Assembly: GCF_902477725.1 (NCBI RefSeq)
Contig: NZ_CABSIF010000001.1
Span: 248,001 to 312,000, forward strand
Direction: 5' to 3'
Length of the DNA stretch: 64,000 nucleotides
Origin: an uncultured Desulfovibrio sp.
GTDB taxonomy: Bacteria; Desulfobacterota; Desulfovibrionia; Desulfovibrionales; Desulfovibrionaceae
A program made the position numbers and the translations under genes. Below, piece after piece: positions 45,327-53,914 of the stretch. The notes below the pieces were generated by a model. That model was not told where the DNA came from. It saw only the letters and a program-made list of their open reading frames with translations, and did not search any database. Every line of letters starts with the position of its first letter. Positions within the stretch are counted from its first letter, which is position 1.

Positions 45327-46373
45327 ATGAGCAAGAAGCTGACTGTAGCCGTTGTAGGCGCCACAGGCGCCGTAGGCCGTGAAATGCTCAAGACCCTGCA
45401 CGAAAGGGACTTTCCCGCCACCGAAATCCGCGCTTTTGCGTCCGCCCGTTCTGCGGGCACCAAGGTGCCGTATGGCGGCAAAGAGCTGACCGTGCAAGAG
45501 CTTAAAGAAGATGTCTTTGAGGGCATTGATTTGGCCATTTTTTCCGCCGGCGGCAGCACTTCGCAAAAATTTGCCCCGCATGCGGCCAAGGCTGGCTGCG
45601 TGGTGGTGGACAATTCCGCTGCATGGCGCATGGACGACCGCTGCCCCCTGGTGGTGCCGGAAGTCAACGCCCACGCCCTTGAAGGCCACAACGGCATCAT
45701 TGCCAACCCCAACTGCTCCACCATCCAGATGCTGGTGGTGCTCAAGCCCCTGCACGACGCAGCCAAGATCAAGCGCGTTGTAGTTTCCACCTATCAGGCG
45801 GTTTCCGGCACAGGGCAGAAGGGTATTGAAGAACTGGAACGCCAGGTGCGCGACCTCTTTAATGGCCGCGAGACGGAATGCAATACCTATCCCTACCGCA
45901 TTGCCTTTAACGCACTGCCGCACATCGATGTCTTCCTTGATAACGACTACACCAAGGAAGAAATGAAGATGGTTCATGAAACCGTCAAAATATTTGAAGA
46001 TCCTTCGGTCAAGGTTACGGCCACCTGTGTGCGCGTGCCGGTGTTTTACTGCCACGCCGAATCGGTGAACATTGAAACCGAAAAGAAGCTCACAGCCAAG
46101 GATGCCCGCGTCATGCTTTCGCAGGCTCCCGGCGTGCGCGTTGTCGATAATCCCCGCGAACTTATGTACCCCATGCCCTCCTACTGCGTGGGCGAGGATG
46201 AAACCTACGTGGGCCGCATCCGCGAGGACGAAACCATTGAAAACGGCCTGAACCTCTGGATTGTGGCCGACAACGTGCGCAAAGGCGCAGCCCTCAACGC
46301 CGTGCAGATCGGCGAAGAACTGATCAAGCGCGACCTGCTGCGCGTGACCGACAAAAACGTGTTCCTGAAGTAA
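45327..46373 (+). CDS. asd: Aspartate-semialdehyde dehydrogenase
   Basis: A 348-residue NADP-dependent enzyme that reduces aspartyl phosphate to the semialdehyde, a branch point to lysine, threonine, methionine and diaminopimelate. The nucleotide loop is VVGATGAVGREML; the catalytic cysteine is in NPNCSTIQ; SGTGQKGIEEL and the substrate arginine/histidine region RVPVFYCHAESVNIE are present. AAGGAG precedes the ATG at 45327. The next gene, a class IV aminotransferase, starts 61 nt later. Confidence 0.96.
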   Translation: MSKKLTVAVVGATGAVGREMLKTLHERDFPATEIRAFASARSAGTKVPYGGKELTVQELKEDVFEGIDLAIFSAGGSTSQKFAPHAAKAGCVVVDNSAAWRMDDRCPLVVPEVNAHALEGHNGIIANPNCSTIQMLVVLKPLHDAAKIKRVVVSTYQAVSGTGQKGIEELERQVRDLFNGRETECNTYPYRIAFNALPHIDVFLDNDYTKEEMKMVHETVKIFEDPSVKVTATCVRVPVFYCHAESVNIETEKKLTAKDARVMLSQAPGVRVVDNPRELMYPMPSYCVGEDETYVGRIREDETIENGLNLWIVADNVRKGAALNAVQIGEELIKRDLLRVTDKNVFLK

Positions 46374-46434
46374 TTGCCTGCGGGCGCGCGGGTTTCGCAG
46401 ACCCGCGCGTCCGCGCGCTTTGGAGGCCTTTGCG

Positions 46435-47385
46435 GTGCAAGCTGTAGACGCTGAAACATATCTCAAGGCCCTGCTTTCCGCACCCCGGCCAGGGGCGGAG
46501 CAGGTTCTCGCTTTTTATGACCACCGGGTGGGGCATATCTGCACTGACCCGCGTCTTCTGCTGCTGCCCCTTGATGACCATATCTGCCATCGCGGCGACG
46601 GCCTTTTTGAAAGCATCAGTTTTCGCCAGCGCACAATTTTCGGGCTGGATGCGCATCTGGCCCGTCTGGTGGACGGCGCTGCGGCCCTTTCCATCACGCC
46701 GCCCTGCACTTGGGAAGCCCTGCGCCAACACATAATTGATGTGGCCCTTGCCGCAGGCGTGGACAATGGCGATCTGCGCGTTTTTCTGAGCCGCGGCCCT
46801 GGCGGATTCGGCATTTCGCCCGCCGAATGCCCGCAGGCTGGCCTGTACATTGTGGTCCTCAAAAAGGCTCTGCCCACAGCGGCTTTTTATGAAAAAGGCC
46901 TCACAGCATTTGCCAGCGCCATCCCGCCCAAGCAGGAATATCTGGCCCGCATCAAGAATACCAATTATCTGCCCAATGTGTTCATGGCGATGGAAGCCCG
47001 CCAGAAGGGCATGGACGTGGCCGTGACCTTTGACGAAAATGGCATCATGGGCGAGGCCGCCGTGGCCAATGTGGGCCTTGTGGACGAGCAAGGCCGCCTG
47101 CTCTGCCCCGAAATCAGGCGTATTCTGCCCGGCACCACCCTGCTGGCCGCCATGGAAGTCGCCGCAGAGCGCATGCCCGTCGTGCAGATGCCCATTCCCC
47201 GCGCAGCCATAGATAGCGCCAGTGAAATGCTGCTGTTCACCAGCTCCACCCTTTGCGTGGGCATCACACATTTTGACGGCAAGCCCGTGGGCCATGGCGC
47301 GCATGCTGGCAAGCCCGGCCCTGTGGCCCTGTGGCTCAAGGATGTTCTTTTGGACTATATGCTGAAAAAAGGCGCACCCCTCTGA
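46435..47385 (+). CDS. Class IV aminotransferase-fold enzyme (aminodeoxychorismate lyase/branched-chain type)
   Basis: A 316-residue PLP enzyme of fold type IV. Visible parts: RGDGLFESISF near residue 58, the probable Schiff-base lysine in ARIKNTNYLPNVFMAMEARQKG, the glutamate/loop GIMGEAAVANVGLVD, and a C-terminal SSTLCVGITHFDGKPVG. These suit 4-amino-4-deoxychorismate lyase, D-amino-acid or branched-chain aminotransferase; specificity is unresolved. GTG at 46435 is chosen because GGAGG lies 8 nt upstream, whereas the TTG at 46420 overlaps that site. Its TGA overlaps the next ATG. Confidence 0.85.
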   Translation: MQAVDAETYLKALLSAPRPGAEQVLAFYDHRVGHICTDPRLLLLPLDDHICHRGDGLFESISFRQRTIFGLDAHLARLVDGAAALSITPPCTWEALRQHIIDVALAAGVDNGDLRVFLSRGPGGFGISPAECPQAGLYIVVLKKALPTAAFYEKGLTAFASAIPPKQEYLARIKNTNYLPNVFMAMEARQKGMDVAVTFDENGIMGEAAVANVGLVDEQGRLLCPEIRRILPGTTLLAAMEVAAERMPVVQMPIPRAAIDSASEMLLFTSSTLCVGITHFDGKPVGHGAHAGKPGPVALWLKDVLLDYMLKKGAPL

Positions 47386-48626
47386 TGCGTGTTCTGCTTA
47401 TTGCCCTGCAACAGACCACTGACGGCCCCGCCTCACCCGAAGAGCAACGCCACTGGACAGAACTGGGCGCACCCATGCGCCTTGCCCGGCTGGAAGAAGA
47501 CCACGCGCTGGCCCTGGCCTGCGCCATGCGCGACGGCGGCAGGCTGGCCCCCATGCTGCTGTGCCAGAAGAATTCACGCCTGCACCGCCGCGCCGCCGCG
47601 TTGAACCTGCCCATACTCACGGCAGGCGGGCCAATGGATTTCATGCGCCTGTGGCTCTGGCAGCGCAAGCACAAGCATTTGCTGGTACAGACTTTCGGAG
47701 AAAGCGGCATGGCCATTGGCCGCCGGGTGCTGACCATGCGTCCCCCGTCCTCCACCCTTTTGAGCCATGCATTTCTGATGCGCGCACCGCGCCCGGAAGC
47801 CTGCTTTGGCAAGGGAATGCTGGCAGCCCACAAAATACTCTGCGGCTCCAGTTATGTGCGCGACCGCATCGCCAAAGCCAGCGGCATCACCGAGGGCGAA
47901 ACGCCCTGGCGCGGCCCCAAAAAACGCGCGCTGCCCCTGACGGGCGACACGCTCACGCTGGCAGCGCCGGGCATGAGCCTTGAGGGCTTTGAGCCTGCGC
48001 CTGAATGGCCCGCAGAACCCGCAGAGGGCCAGCGTTTTGTTTTTTGCATGGGCGATGCCCTCACGCCCCGCTCGGGCGCGCATATTGTTATCCGGGCCAT
48101 GGCCGCCATCTGGCAGCGCCGCGATTTGCCCGCATGGGAAGTACGCGCCGCCGGGGGTGGACCCCGCTTTCAGGAAGTACTGGACGAGGCGGAATCGCTG
48201 GGCGTGCAGTCGCGCCTGTGCCTGCTCAACGAGCAAAGCCTGCCGCACCTGCTGCGCACCTGCCATGCATGGATAGCGCCCGGCTCCGCGCCGGACGAAC
48301 TGCCGGAAACACTCGGGGCTGGGCTGGCGGCTCAAACGCCCGTCATCTGTGGACAGAGCGCCCTGCATGAGCAGCGGCTGGCCGCCGCCCCCGATGCCGC
48401 CTGCATGTTTGAAGAAAACAATCCGCAGTCGCTGGCCGAATGCATGATAAACGTCATGACAGATGCCGGCCAGCGCCGCCGTATTGTGGACGCGGGCAAC
48501 GCATTGCGCCCCGGTCTGAGCCATGAATCCTTTGCCCTTGCAACCTGCACCCGGCACGAAGGCTGGTGCAGCCAGCTTGGCTGGCTTGAAAAAAACAGCC
48601 CGCCGCAAGCCCCAGTGCAGTCATAA
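47385..48626 (+). CDS. GT4-like (GT-B fold) glycosyltransferase
   Basis: A 413-residue protein. The N-terminal half contains LLVQTFGESGMAIGRR and a helix-rich Rossmann-like region; the C-terminal half has a GT-B nucleotide-sugar domain with FCMGDALTPRSGAHIVIRAMA, VRAAGGGPRFQEVL and the ELPETLGAGLAAQTPVI segment where GT4 enzymes place the conserved E-x7-E. Sugar and acceptor are unknown. It begins within the stop of the class IV gene (TGATG), so translation is coupled. Confidence 0.75.
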   Translation: MRVLLIALQQTTDGPASPEEQRHWTELGAPMRLARLEEDHALALACAMRDGGRLAPMLLCQKNSRLHRRAAALNLPILTAGGPMDFMRLWLWQRKHKHLLVQTFGESGMAIGRRVLTMRPPSSTLLSHAFLMRAPRPEACFGKGMLAAHKILCGSSYVRDRIAKASGITEGETPWRGPKKRALPLTGDTLTLAAPGMSLEGFEPAPEWPAEPAEGQRFVFCMGDALTPRSGAHIVIRAMAAIWQRRDLPAWEVRAAGGGPRFQEVLDEAESLGVQSRLCLLNEQSLPHLLRTCHAWIAPGSAPDELPETLGAGLAAQTPVICGQSALHEQRLAAAPDAACMFEENNPQSLAECMINVMTDAGQRRRIVDAGNALRPGLSHESFALATCTRHEGWCSQLGWLEKNSPPQAPVQS

Positions 48627-48716
48627 ACAGCCAGCTATCATCAGCGCGCCCCGCGCCAGTGGCAGCAGCATGCCGCCTGAACGTGGGACAATACCGCAAA
48701 CACATACAGGAACCGT

Positions 48717-49625
48717 ATGAAATGTAAAATCTGCAAAGCCGAGGCCGTGGTGGCTCTGCGCAGCCACAACGCCGCCTTTTGCCCCGACTGTTACAAGGAT
48801 TTTTTTGCCCGCCAGGTGGAACGCGGCATTGAAGGCCAAAAGCTGTTTACCCGCGATGAGCGTGTGCTGGTGGCCCTTTCTGGCGGCAAGGATTCGCTGG
48901 CGCTCATGCTTGAGCTCTCCCGTCAGGGATACAACGTAACCGGTCTGCACATTGATCTGGATATTCCGGTTTCTTCCGCTGCGGCGCGCGGCGTGGTTGA
49001 ACGCTTTTGCGCCAAGCACGGCCTCAAGCTGATGGTCAAGGAAATGGCCGCAGAAGGCCTGTCCATTCCGCTGGTCAAGGAAAGGCTGCACCGACCCATC
49101 TGCTCGGCCTGCGGCAAGATCAAGCGCCATTTCTTCAACAAGGTCGCTCTGGACGAAGGCTTTGACGCCCTCGCAACCGGGCATAACCTGGACGATGAAG
49201 TGGCCCGTCTTTTCAGCAACACCTTGCGCTGGGATACCTCGTATCTTTCAGATCAGGGGCCACGGCTGGAGAGCGAACACGGCTTTTCGCGCAAGGTTAA
49301 GCCTCTGTGGCGGCTTTCGGAATTTGAAACGGCCAACTACGCCTTTCTTATGGGCATAGAAAACCACTACGCCCCCTGCCCATACAGCCCCGGTGCGAGC
49401 TTCACCACGCTCAAGGGTCTGATGCAGAATCTCGAGGCCGCCATGCCTGGCCGCAAGCTGGATTTCTATCAGGGTTTTCTCGCGCGCGGGCGGCCCGTGT
49501 TTGCCCGCCGTGAGGCGGAGGAAGGCCTGGAGTTGGCCCCTTGCACGGAATGCGGCTATCCCACATCCTCCGGCGACCGTTGCGGCGTGTGCCGCATCCG
49601 CTCCGCCCTGCTTGACGAGGGCTAG
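48717..49625 (+). CDS. TtuA/TtcA-type tRNA sulfurtransferase ATPase
   Basis: A 302-residue PP-loop ATPase that adenylates a tRNA base before thiolation. It has an N-terminal zinc finger (CKICKAEA..CPDC), the ATP loop VALSGGKDSLALML, the cluster/catalytic CSACGKIKRHFFN, GHNLDDEVARLFSN, CPYSP, and a C-terminal zinc finger (CTECGYPTSSGDRCGVC). Terminal zinc fingers on both ends are typical of TtuA/Ncs6-like proteins rather than TtcA, so 2-thiolation of U54 or a wobble base is possible. AGGAA precedes the start; it ends at a terminator. Confidence 0.85.
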   Translation: MKCKICKAEAVVALRSHNAAFCPDCYKDFFARQVERGIEGQKLFTRDERVLVALSGGKDSLALMLELSRQGYNVTGLHIDLDIPVSSAAARGVVERFCAKHGLKLMVKEMAAEGLSIPLVKERLHRPICSACGKIKRHFFNKVALDEGFDALATGHNLDDEVARLFSNTLRWDTSYLSDQGPRLESEHGFSRKVKPLWRLSEFETANYAFLMGIENHYAPCPYSPGASFTTLKGLMQNLEAAMPGRKLDFYQGFLARGRPVFARREAEEGLELAPCTECGYPTSSGDRCGVCRIRSALLDEG

Positions 49626-49644
49626 AAAGAACATCACCTTGTGC

Positions 49645-49674
49645 AAAACGGCCCGGCAGTCGCCGGGCCGTTTT
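49645..49674. terminator. Bidirectional terminator between the TtuA-like gene and fabF
   Basis: AAAACGGCCCGGC (49645-49657) pairs with GCCGGGCCGTTTT (49662-49674), loop AGTC. Confidence 0.9.
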
Positions 49675-49690
49675 GTGCGTTTACTACGGT

Positions 49691-50923
49691 CTATTCTTCA
49701 TATTTCCTGAAGACGAGCGAAGCGTTATGCCCCCCAAAACCAAAAGAGTTGGAAAGCGCATAACGAGTGGACGTCTGCTCGGCCTTGTTGCAGACGTGCG
49801 GAATATCGCACTCGCCATCGGGTGCATCCAGATTTATTGTCGGCGGCAACAGACCATGCCGCAAAGCCTCAAGAGTAATGATGGCTTCAATGCCGCCAGC
49901 CGCCCCAAACAGATGCCCTGTCATGGACTTAGTGGCGCTGACCTTTACCGTTTTAAGGCTGTCGCCAAAAACGCTCCTGATTGCTGCGGCTTCAGATCGG
50001 TCGCCTTCTTTTGTTCCTGTGGCGTGGGCATTGATATAGCCAATTTCTGCCACGGAAGCGCCAGACTGGCGTATGGCGATTTCCATGGCCCGTGCTCCGC
50101 CCTGAAAGTCTGGCGATGTGATATGCCCCGCATCGCACGTTGCTCCGTACCCAACCACCTCGCCAAGGATTGTCGCCTGACGGCGGCGGGCATGTTCCTC
50201 TTCCTCCAGCAGCAACACAGCAGCGCCCTCAGCCATGACAAAGCCATCACGCCCGCTGTCAAAAGGACGGCTGGCCTGTTCCGGCACATCGTTGCGGGTT
50301 GAAAGAGCCTTCATGCTGGAAAAACCCGCCAGCAAAAACGGTTGAATGCCCGCATCGCTTCCGCCTGCCAGCATCACATCCGCCTGCCCGTGGGCGATGC
50401 TCAAAAATGCTTCGCCGATGGCATTGTTAGCAGTGGCGCAAGCGGACACAGGCGCATAGTTCGCCCCTTTAAAGCCCGTCCTGATAGCAACCACGCCCGA
50501 AGCCATGTTGACGATCATCATGGGAATCATGAAAGGCGAAACCCGCCGTGCGCCCTTGGCCAGAAATGCTTCATGATTTTTCATGATCGTTTCTATGCCG
50601 CCGATGCCAGAACCCACATAAACCCCGGCGCGTTCCGGATCCCAATCGGTGCCTTCCAGACCAGACATTTCAACGGCCTGCAAGGCAGCAACAACGGCAA
50701 ACTGGATATATTTGTCGTATTTTCTTGCGTCCTTTGCGCAAAAATATGTCTCTGCCGAAAAATCGTCCACCTTCCCGGCGATCCTCACCGGGGATTCATC
50801 AAACGCAGAATCGTCCATATACCTGATGCCGGATTTTCCGGAACTGATGTTCTTCCACATGGTTTCAGGGTCGTTTCCTGAAGAAGAGATAACCCCAAAG
50901 CCTGTTACAACTACTTTACGCAT
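49691..50923 (-). CDS. fabF: Beta-ketoacyl-ACP synthase II
   Basis: A 410-residue condensing enzyme that elongates fatty acids with malonyl-ACP. The catalytic triad is complete: Cys in SACATANNA, His in NAHATGTKEGD, His in KSMTGHLFGAAGG, with the C-terminal NSFGFGGHNAS. It is of normal length. AGGAG precedes the ATG. No acyl carrier gene is adjacent; the neighbour upstream is a MarR regulator on the same strand. Its promoter overlaps a palindrome identical to that at marR, so regulation by MarR is inferred. Confidence 0.94.
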   Translation of the reverse strand: MRKVVVTGFGVISSSGNDPETMWKNISSGKSGIRYMDDSAFDESPVRIAGKVDDFSAETYFCAKDARKYDKYIQFAVVAALQAVEMSGLEGTDWDPERAGVYVGSGIGGIETIMKNHEAFLAKGARRVSPFMIPMMIVNMASGVVAIRTGFKGANYAPVSACATANNAIGEAFLSIAHGQADVMLAGGSDAGIQPFLLAGFSSMKALSTRNDVPEQASRPFDSGRDGFVMAEGAAVLLLEEEEHARRRQATILGEVVGYGATCDAGHITSPDFQGGARAMEIAIRQSGASVAEIGYINAHATGTKEGDRSEAAAIRSVFGDSLKTVKVSATKSMTGHLFGAAGGIEAIITLEALRHGLLPPTINLDAPDGECDIPHVCNKAEQTSTRYALSNSFGFGGHNASLVFRKYEE

Positions 50924-50949
50924 GGCGTCTCCTGGCCTGTTAATTTATA

Positions 50950-50961
50950 TGTATATACATG
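50950..50961 (-). promoter_or_regulatory. Palindromic operator in the fabF promoter
   Basis: ATGTATATACAT, a perfect 12-bp palindrome within a longer 18-nt match to the marR site. It lies 27 nt before fabF and covers the spacer and -10 of a candidate promoter TTGTGC-N17-TACATA. Confidence 0.65.
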
Positions 50962-51008
50962 AATATAACTGCACAAAGCCCAAAAACTCGCAAAAATTGC
51001 AGCATTCG

Positions 51009-51437
51009 CTAGGCACTGTCCTTTTCTGCAATCCCGGAAACCTTGAGCAACAGTCGCAGCAACTCCTGGACATCATCGTCCCCCAATTCTGAAATCATAA
51101 GCTGCTGCGCCTCTTCCCAATGAGGGTGAGCTTCTTTGAGGCTGGCTGCACCACAGGCCGTCAACTGCATGATCTTTTTGCGGGAATCCGTCGGGCCTGG
51201 GGCACTCGCAACAAGCCCCATTTTTTCCAGCTTTTCCACATTTCTGGTCACTGTTGTCTGGTCAATGCCCAAAACCCGGCCAATCTCCGTTATCGAAGGC
51301 TCCTCCAGACCAGCAATAGCCCGCAGCAAACCATACTGGGTCATGCGCATTCCATTGCGCGCCAGAAACTTGCCGTAAAGCTGGTTGAGTTGCCGATCCG
51401 CCTTTCGGATTTGGAGAAAAAGACAAGGCAGTTGCAT
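51009..51437 (-). CDS. MarR-family transcriptional regulator
   Basis: A 142-residue winged-helix protein. The recognition region is LARNGMRMTQYGLLRAIAGLEEPSITEIGRVLGIDQTTVTRNVEKLEKMGLV, followed by the wing PGPTDSRKKIMQLT with the conserved D-R. The C-terminal helices form the dimer interface. The ligand is unknown. The gene sits directly upstream of fabF, and both promoters carry the same palindrome, a FabT-like arrangement that suggests control of fatty-acid elongation and autoregulation. Confidence 0.9.
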   Translation of the reverse strand: MQLPCLFLQIRKADRQLNQLYGKFLARNGMRMTQYGLLRAIAGLEEPSITEIGRVLGIDQTTVTRNVEKLEKMGLVASAPGPTDSRKKIMQLTACGAASLKEAHPHWEEAQQLMISELGDDDVQELLRLLLKVSGIAEKDSA

Positions 51438-51454
51438 GGGTGCTCCACATTTTC

Positions 51455-51494
51455 ATGTATATACATATATTATTCGATGCCCGGCGCATGTCAA
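51455..51494 (-). promoter_or_regulatory. marR promoter with overlapping palindromic operator
   Basis: Minus strand: -35 TTGACA at 51489-51494, a 16-nt spacer, -10 TAATAT at 51467-51472, then directly ATGTATATACAT at 51455-51466. A repressor bound there would cover the start point. The palindrome equals the one before fabF. Confidence 0.7.
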
Positions 51495-51519
51495 TACCCG
51501 GCAAGACGCTTGACTTCAC

Positions 51520-51542
51520 TATAATTTGAAAATAGATTTCAA
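51520..51542 (+). promoter_or_regulatory. Candidate feoB promoter element and Fur-like box
   Basis: A perfect -10 TATAAT at 51520-51525 is followed by TTGAAAATAGATTTCAA (51526-51542), an imperfect palindrome resembling a Fur 7-1-7 site over the start point. The -35 region is poor. Iron control is inference. Confidence 0.4.
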
Positions 51543-51601
51543 TTCCATTCAAATTGAGCCACCCCGGCTGTTCCGGTGCGGCGATGACAGGAGCGCACAG
51601 C

Positions 51602-53914
51602 ATGCCGGAATCCCTTTCCGCAACTGTCGGGGCGCGCGGCGGCAATGCCCGCACGCTCATCGGCGGTCTGGCCTATTCCCTGCGGCTTGCCATCGCGGGC
51701 AATCCCAACTGTGGCAAGACCACAGTTTTCAATGCCCTCACAGGCGCACACCAGCATGTGGGCAACTACAGCGGCGTGACTGTTGAAAAAAAAGAGGGCT
51801 TTATCCGTCACGAAGGGCAGGAGATCATCCTTGTGGATCTGCCCGGCGCGTATTCGCTTTCCGCCTATTCGCAGGAGGAAGTGGTGGCGCGCAACGTGCT
51901 GCTGGGCGGAGCGGTGCAGGCGGTCATCAACGTTGTGGACGCGGGCATTCTGGAGCGAGGGCTGCTGCTTACGGCCCAGTTGCGCGAGATGGGCCTGCCT
52001 GTGGTCATTGCCTGCAACATGATGGACGAAGCCAGGGCGGCGGGCATCAGCATTGATTTTTTGCGCCTGTCGGAGCTCATGGGCGCCGTCGCCGTGCCCA
52101 CTGTCGGCACCTCTGGCAATGGCCTGCGCGAGGCCCTTTCTGCGGCGCGCCAGGTTGCCCTTGATGCAGAAAACAGCAGCCTGCAGCCTTGCATTCCCGC
52201 AGCTTCACCCACCGAAAGCCACGGTTCTGCCCTGCACATAAGCTACGGCCCCCTGCTCGACCCGATACTGGAAACCATGGAAAAACGCATTGCGGCCAGC
52301 CAGGGCATGGCATCCTCGCCCTATGCCCACTGCGCGCCGCGCTGGCTGGCACTGAGCCTGCTTCAAAATGATGCGGAAGCCGTTGCGGCCTTGCAGGCGG
52401 CGGATGCAGACCTTGCCGCAGACATGGCCCAGGTCTGCCGCTTTGTGCAGGAAGAACTGGGCAGCATTGGTCACGATGCGGAAGGCTTGATAGCAGATGG
52501 GCACAGCGCCTTTGTGCGCAGAGTTGCCGCCGCCTGCGTGGTCAAAACCGGCAAGCGCCACCGCCTCAGCCTCTCCGACAGGCTCGACCGCATACTGGCC
52601 CACGCGGTGTGGGGCGCGCTGATTATGCTTGGCGTGCTCTACGCCATGTTTCAGATCACCATTGTTCTTGGCTCCTACCCCCAGGGCTGGCTTGAGGGCG
52701 CGTTCAGCGCGCTGGCTGGCGCGGTGCGGGGCACACTGCCAGAAGGCCTGCTCTCCTCCCTGCTGGTGGACGGCGTGATCGCGGGCGTTGGCGGAGTGCT
52801 GAGTTTTGTGCCGCTGGTGCTTATCATGTTTGCGCTCATCGCCATTGTGGAAGACAGCGGCTACATGGCGCGCATGGCCTATATTGCCGACCGCGTGTTC
52901 CAGTTTTTCGGCCTGCACGGGGCATCGGTGATGCCCTATATCATTTCCGGCGGCATTGCGGGCGGCTGCGCCATCCCCGGCGTCATGGCCACCCGCACCA
53001 TGCGCAGCCCCAAGGAAAAACTGGCAACCATGCTCACCCTGCCCTACATGGCCTGTGGGGCCAAACTGCCCGTGTATCTGCTGCTGGTGGGCACGTTTTT
53101 TCCGCACAATGCCGCCAACATGATGTTTGCCATCATCATGCTCTCGTGGGTGCTGGCCTTTTGCGTGGCTCTGCTGCTGCGCAAAACCGTCTTGCGCGGC
53201 GAAGCGACTCCCCTGGTCATGGAAATGCCGCCCTACCGCATGCCCACCGCGCGCGGCATCTGCATCCATTGCTGGGAGCGCACCTGGATGTACCTCAAAA
53301 AGGCGGGCACGGTGCTTGTGCCACTGTCCATGCTCATTTGGGCGGCCATGACCTTTCCGGCCCTTGATCCGCAAACGGCCCTGCCCTTTGAAAACGAAAT
53401 CGCCCGCCTGAGCGCGGGACTTGAGCGAGAAGAACTGCCTGCGGAAGCGCGCGCCAGCCAGGAAGAAGCCCTCGCAAAAATGCAGGAGAAACTGGATGCC
53501 GAGCGCCTGCGGCACACCCTTGCCGGGAGCCTTGGCACATGGTTTGAAGGCGCAACATCCTACGCGGGTTTCAGCTGGCGCACCGATGTGGCCCTTATCG
53601 GCGGCATTGCAGCCAAGGAGGCCATCATTTCCACACTGGGCACTGCCTACGCCCTTGGGGAGCAAGACCCGGAAGACCCGGCCTCTCTGGCGGAGTTGCT
53701 GCGCGCCGACCCAACGTGGAATCAGGGCACTGCCCTGGCTCTGCTTGTTTTTGTCATGCTCTACGCCCCCTGCTTTGTCACTCTGGTTGTCATCCGGCAG
53801 GAGTCGGGAAGCTGGAAGTGGGTGGCCTTTAGCATAGCCTTCAATACACTGCTGGCCTTTGGCATGGCCGTGGGCGTGTATCAGACGTACCGCTTTTTCT
53901 GGATGGACGCATGA
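51602..53914 (+). CDS. feoB: Ferrous iron transporter FeoB
   Basis: A 770-residue inner-membrane Fe(II) transporter. The N-terminal G domain (residues about 25-200) has G1 GNPNCGKTT, G2 region NYSGVTVEKKEG, G3 DLPGAYSL and G4 NMMD. Two Gate regions follow, with core motifs SGGIAGGCAIPGVMATRTM and a later GIAAKEAIISTLGTAY, and about eleven hydrophobic helices. The ATG at 51602 is chosen because AGGAG lies 9 nt upstream; a TTG at 51554 would add 16 residues. FeoA is not adjacent but lies 5 kb away. The stop overlaps the next start (ATGA). Confidence 0.96.
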   Translation: MPESLSATVGARGGNARTLIGGLAYSLRLAIAGNPNCGKTTVFNALTGAHQHVGNYSGVTVEKKEGFIRHEGQEIILVDLPGAYSLSAYSQEEVVARNVLLGGAVQAVINVVDAGILERGLLLTAQLREMGLPVVIACNMMDEARAAGISIDFLRLSELMGAVAVPTVGTSGNGLREALSAARQVALDAENSSLQPCIPAASPTESHGSALHISYGPLLDPILETMEKRIAASQGMASSPYAHCAPRWLALSLLQNDAEAVAALQAADADLAADMAQVCRFVQEELGSIGHDAEGLIADGHSAFVRRVAAACVVKTGKRHRLSLSDRLDRILAHAVWGALIMLGVLYAMFQITIVLGSYPQGWLEGAFSALAGAVRGTLPEGLLSSLLVDGVIAGVGGVLSFVPLVLIMFALIAIVEDSGYMARMAYIADRVFQFFGLHGASVMPYIISGGIAGGCAIPGVMATRTMRSPKEKLATMLTLPYMACGAKLPVYLLLVGTFFPHNAANMMFAIIMLSWVLAFCVALLLRKTVLRGEATPLVMEMPPYRMPTARGICIHCWERTWMYLKKAGTVLVPLSMLIWAAMTFPALDPQTALPFENEIARLSAGLEREELPAEARASQEEALAKMQEKLDAERLRHTLAGSLGTWFEGATSYAGFSWRTDVALIGGIAAKEAIISTLGTAYALGEQDPEDPASLAELLRADPTWNQGTALALLVFVMLYAPCFVTLVVIRQESGSWKWVAFSIAFNTLLAFGMAVGVYQTYRFFWMDA

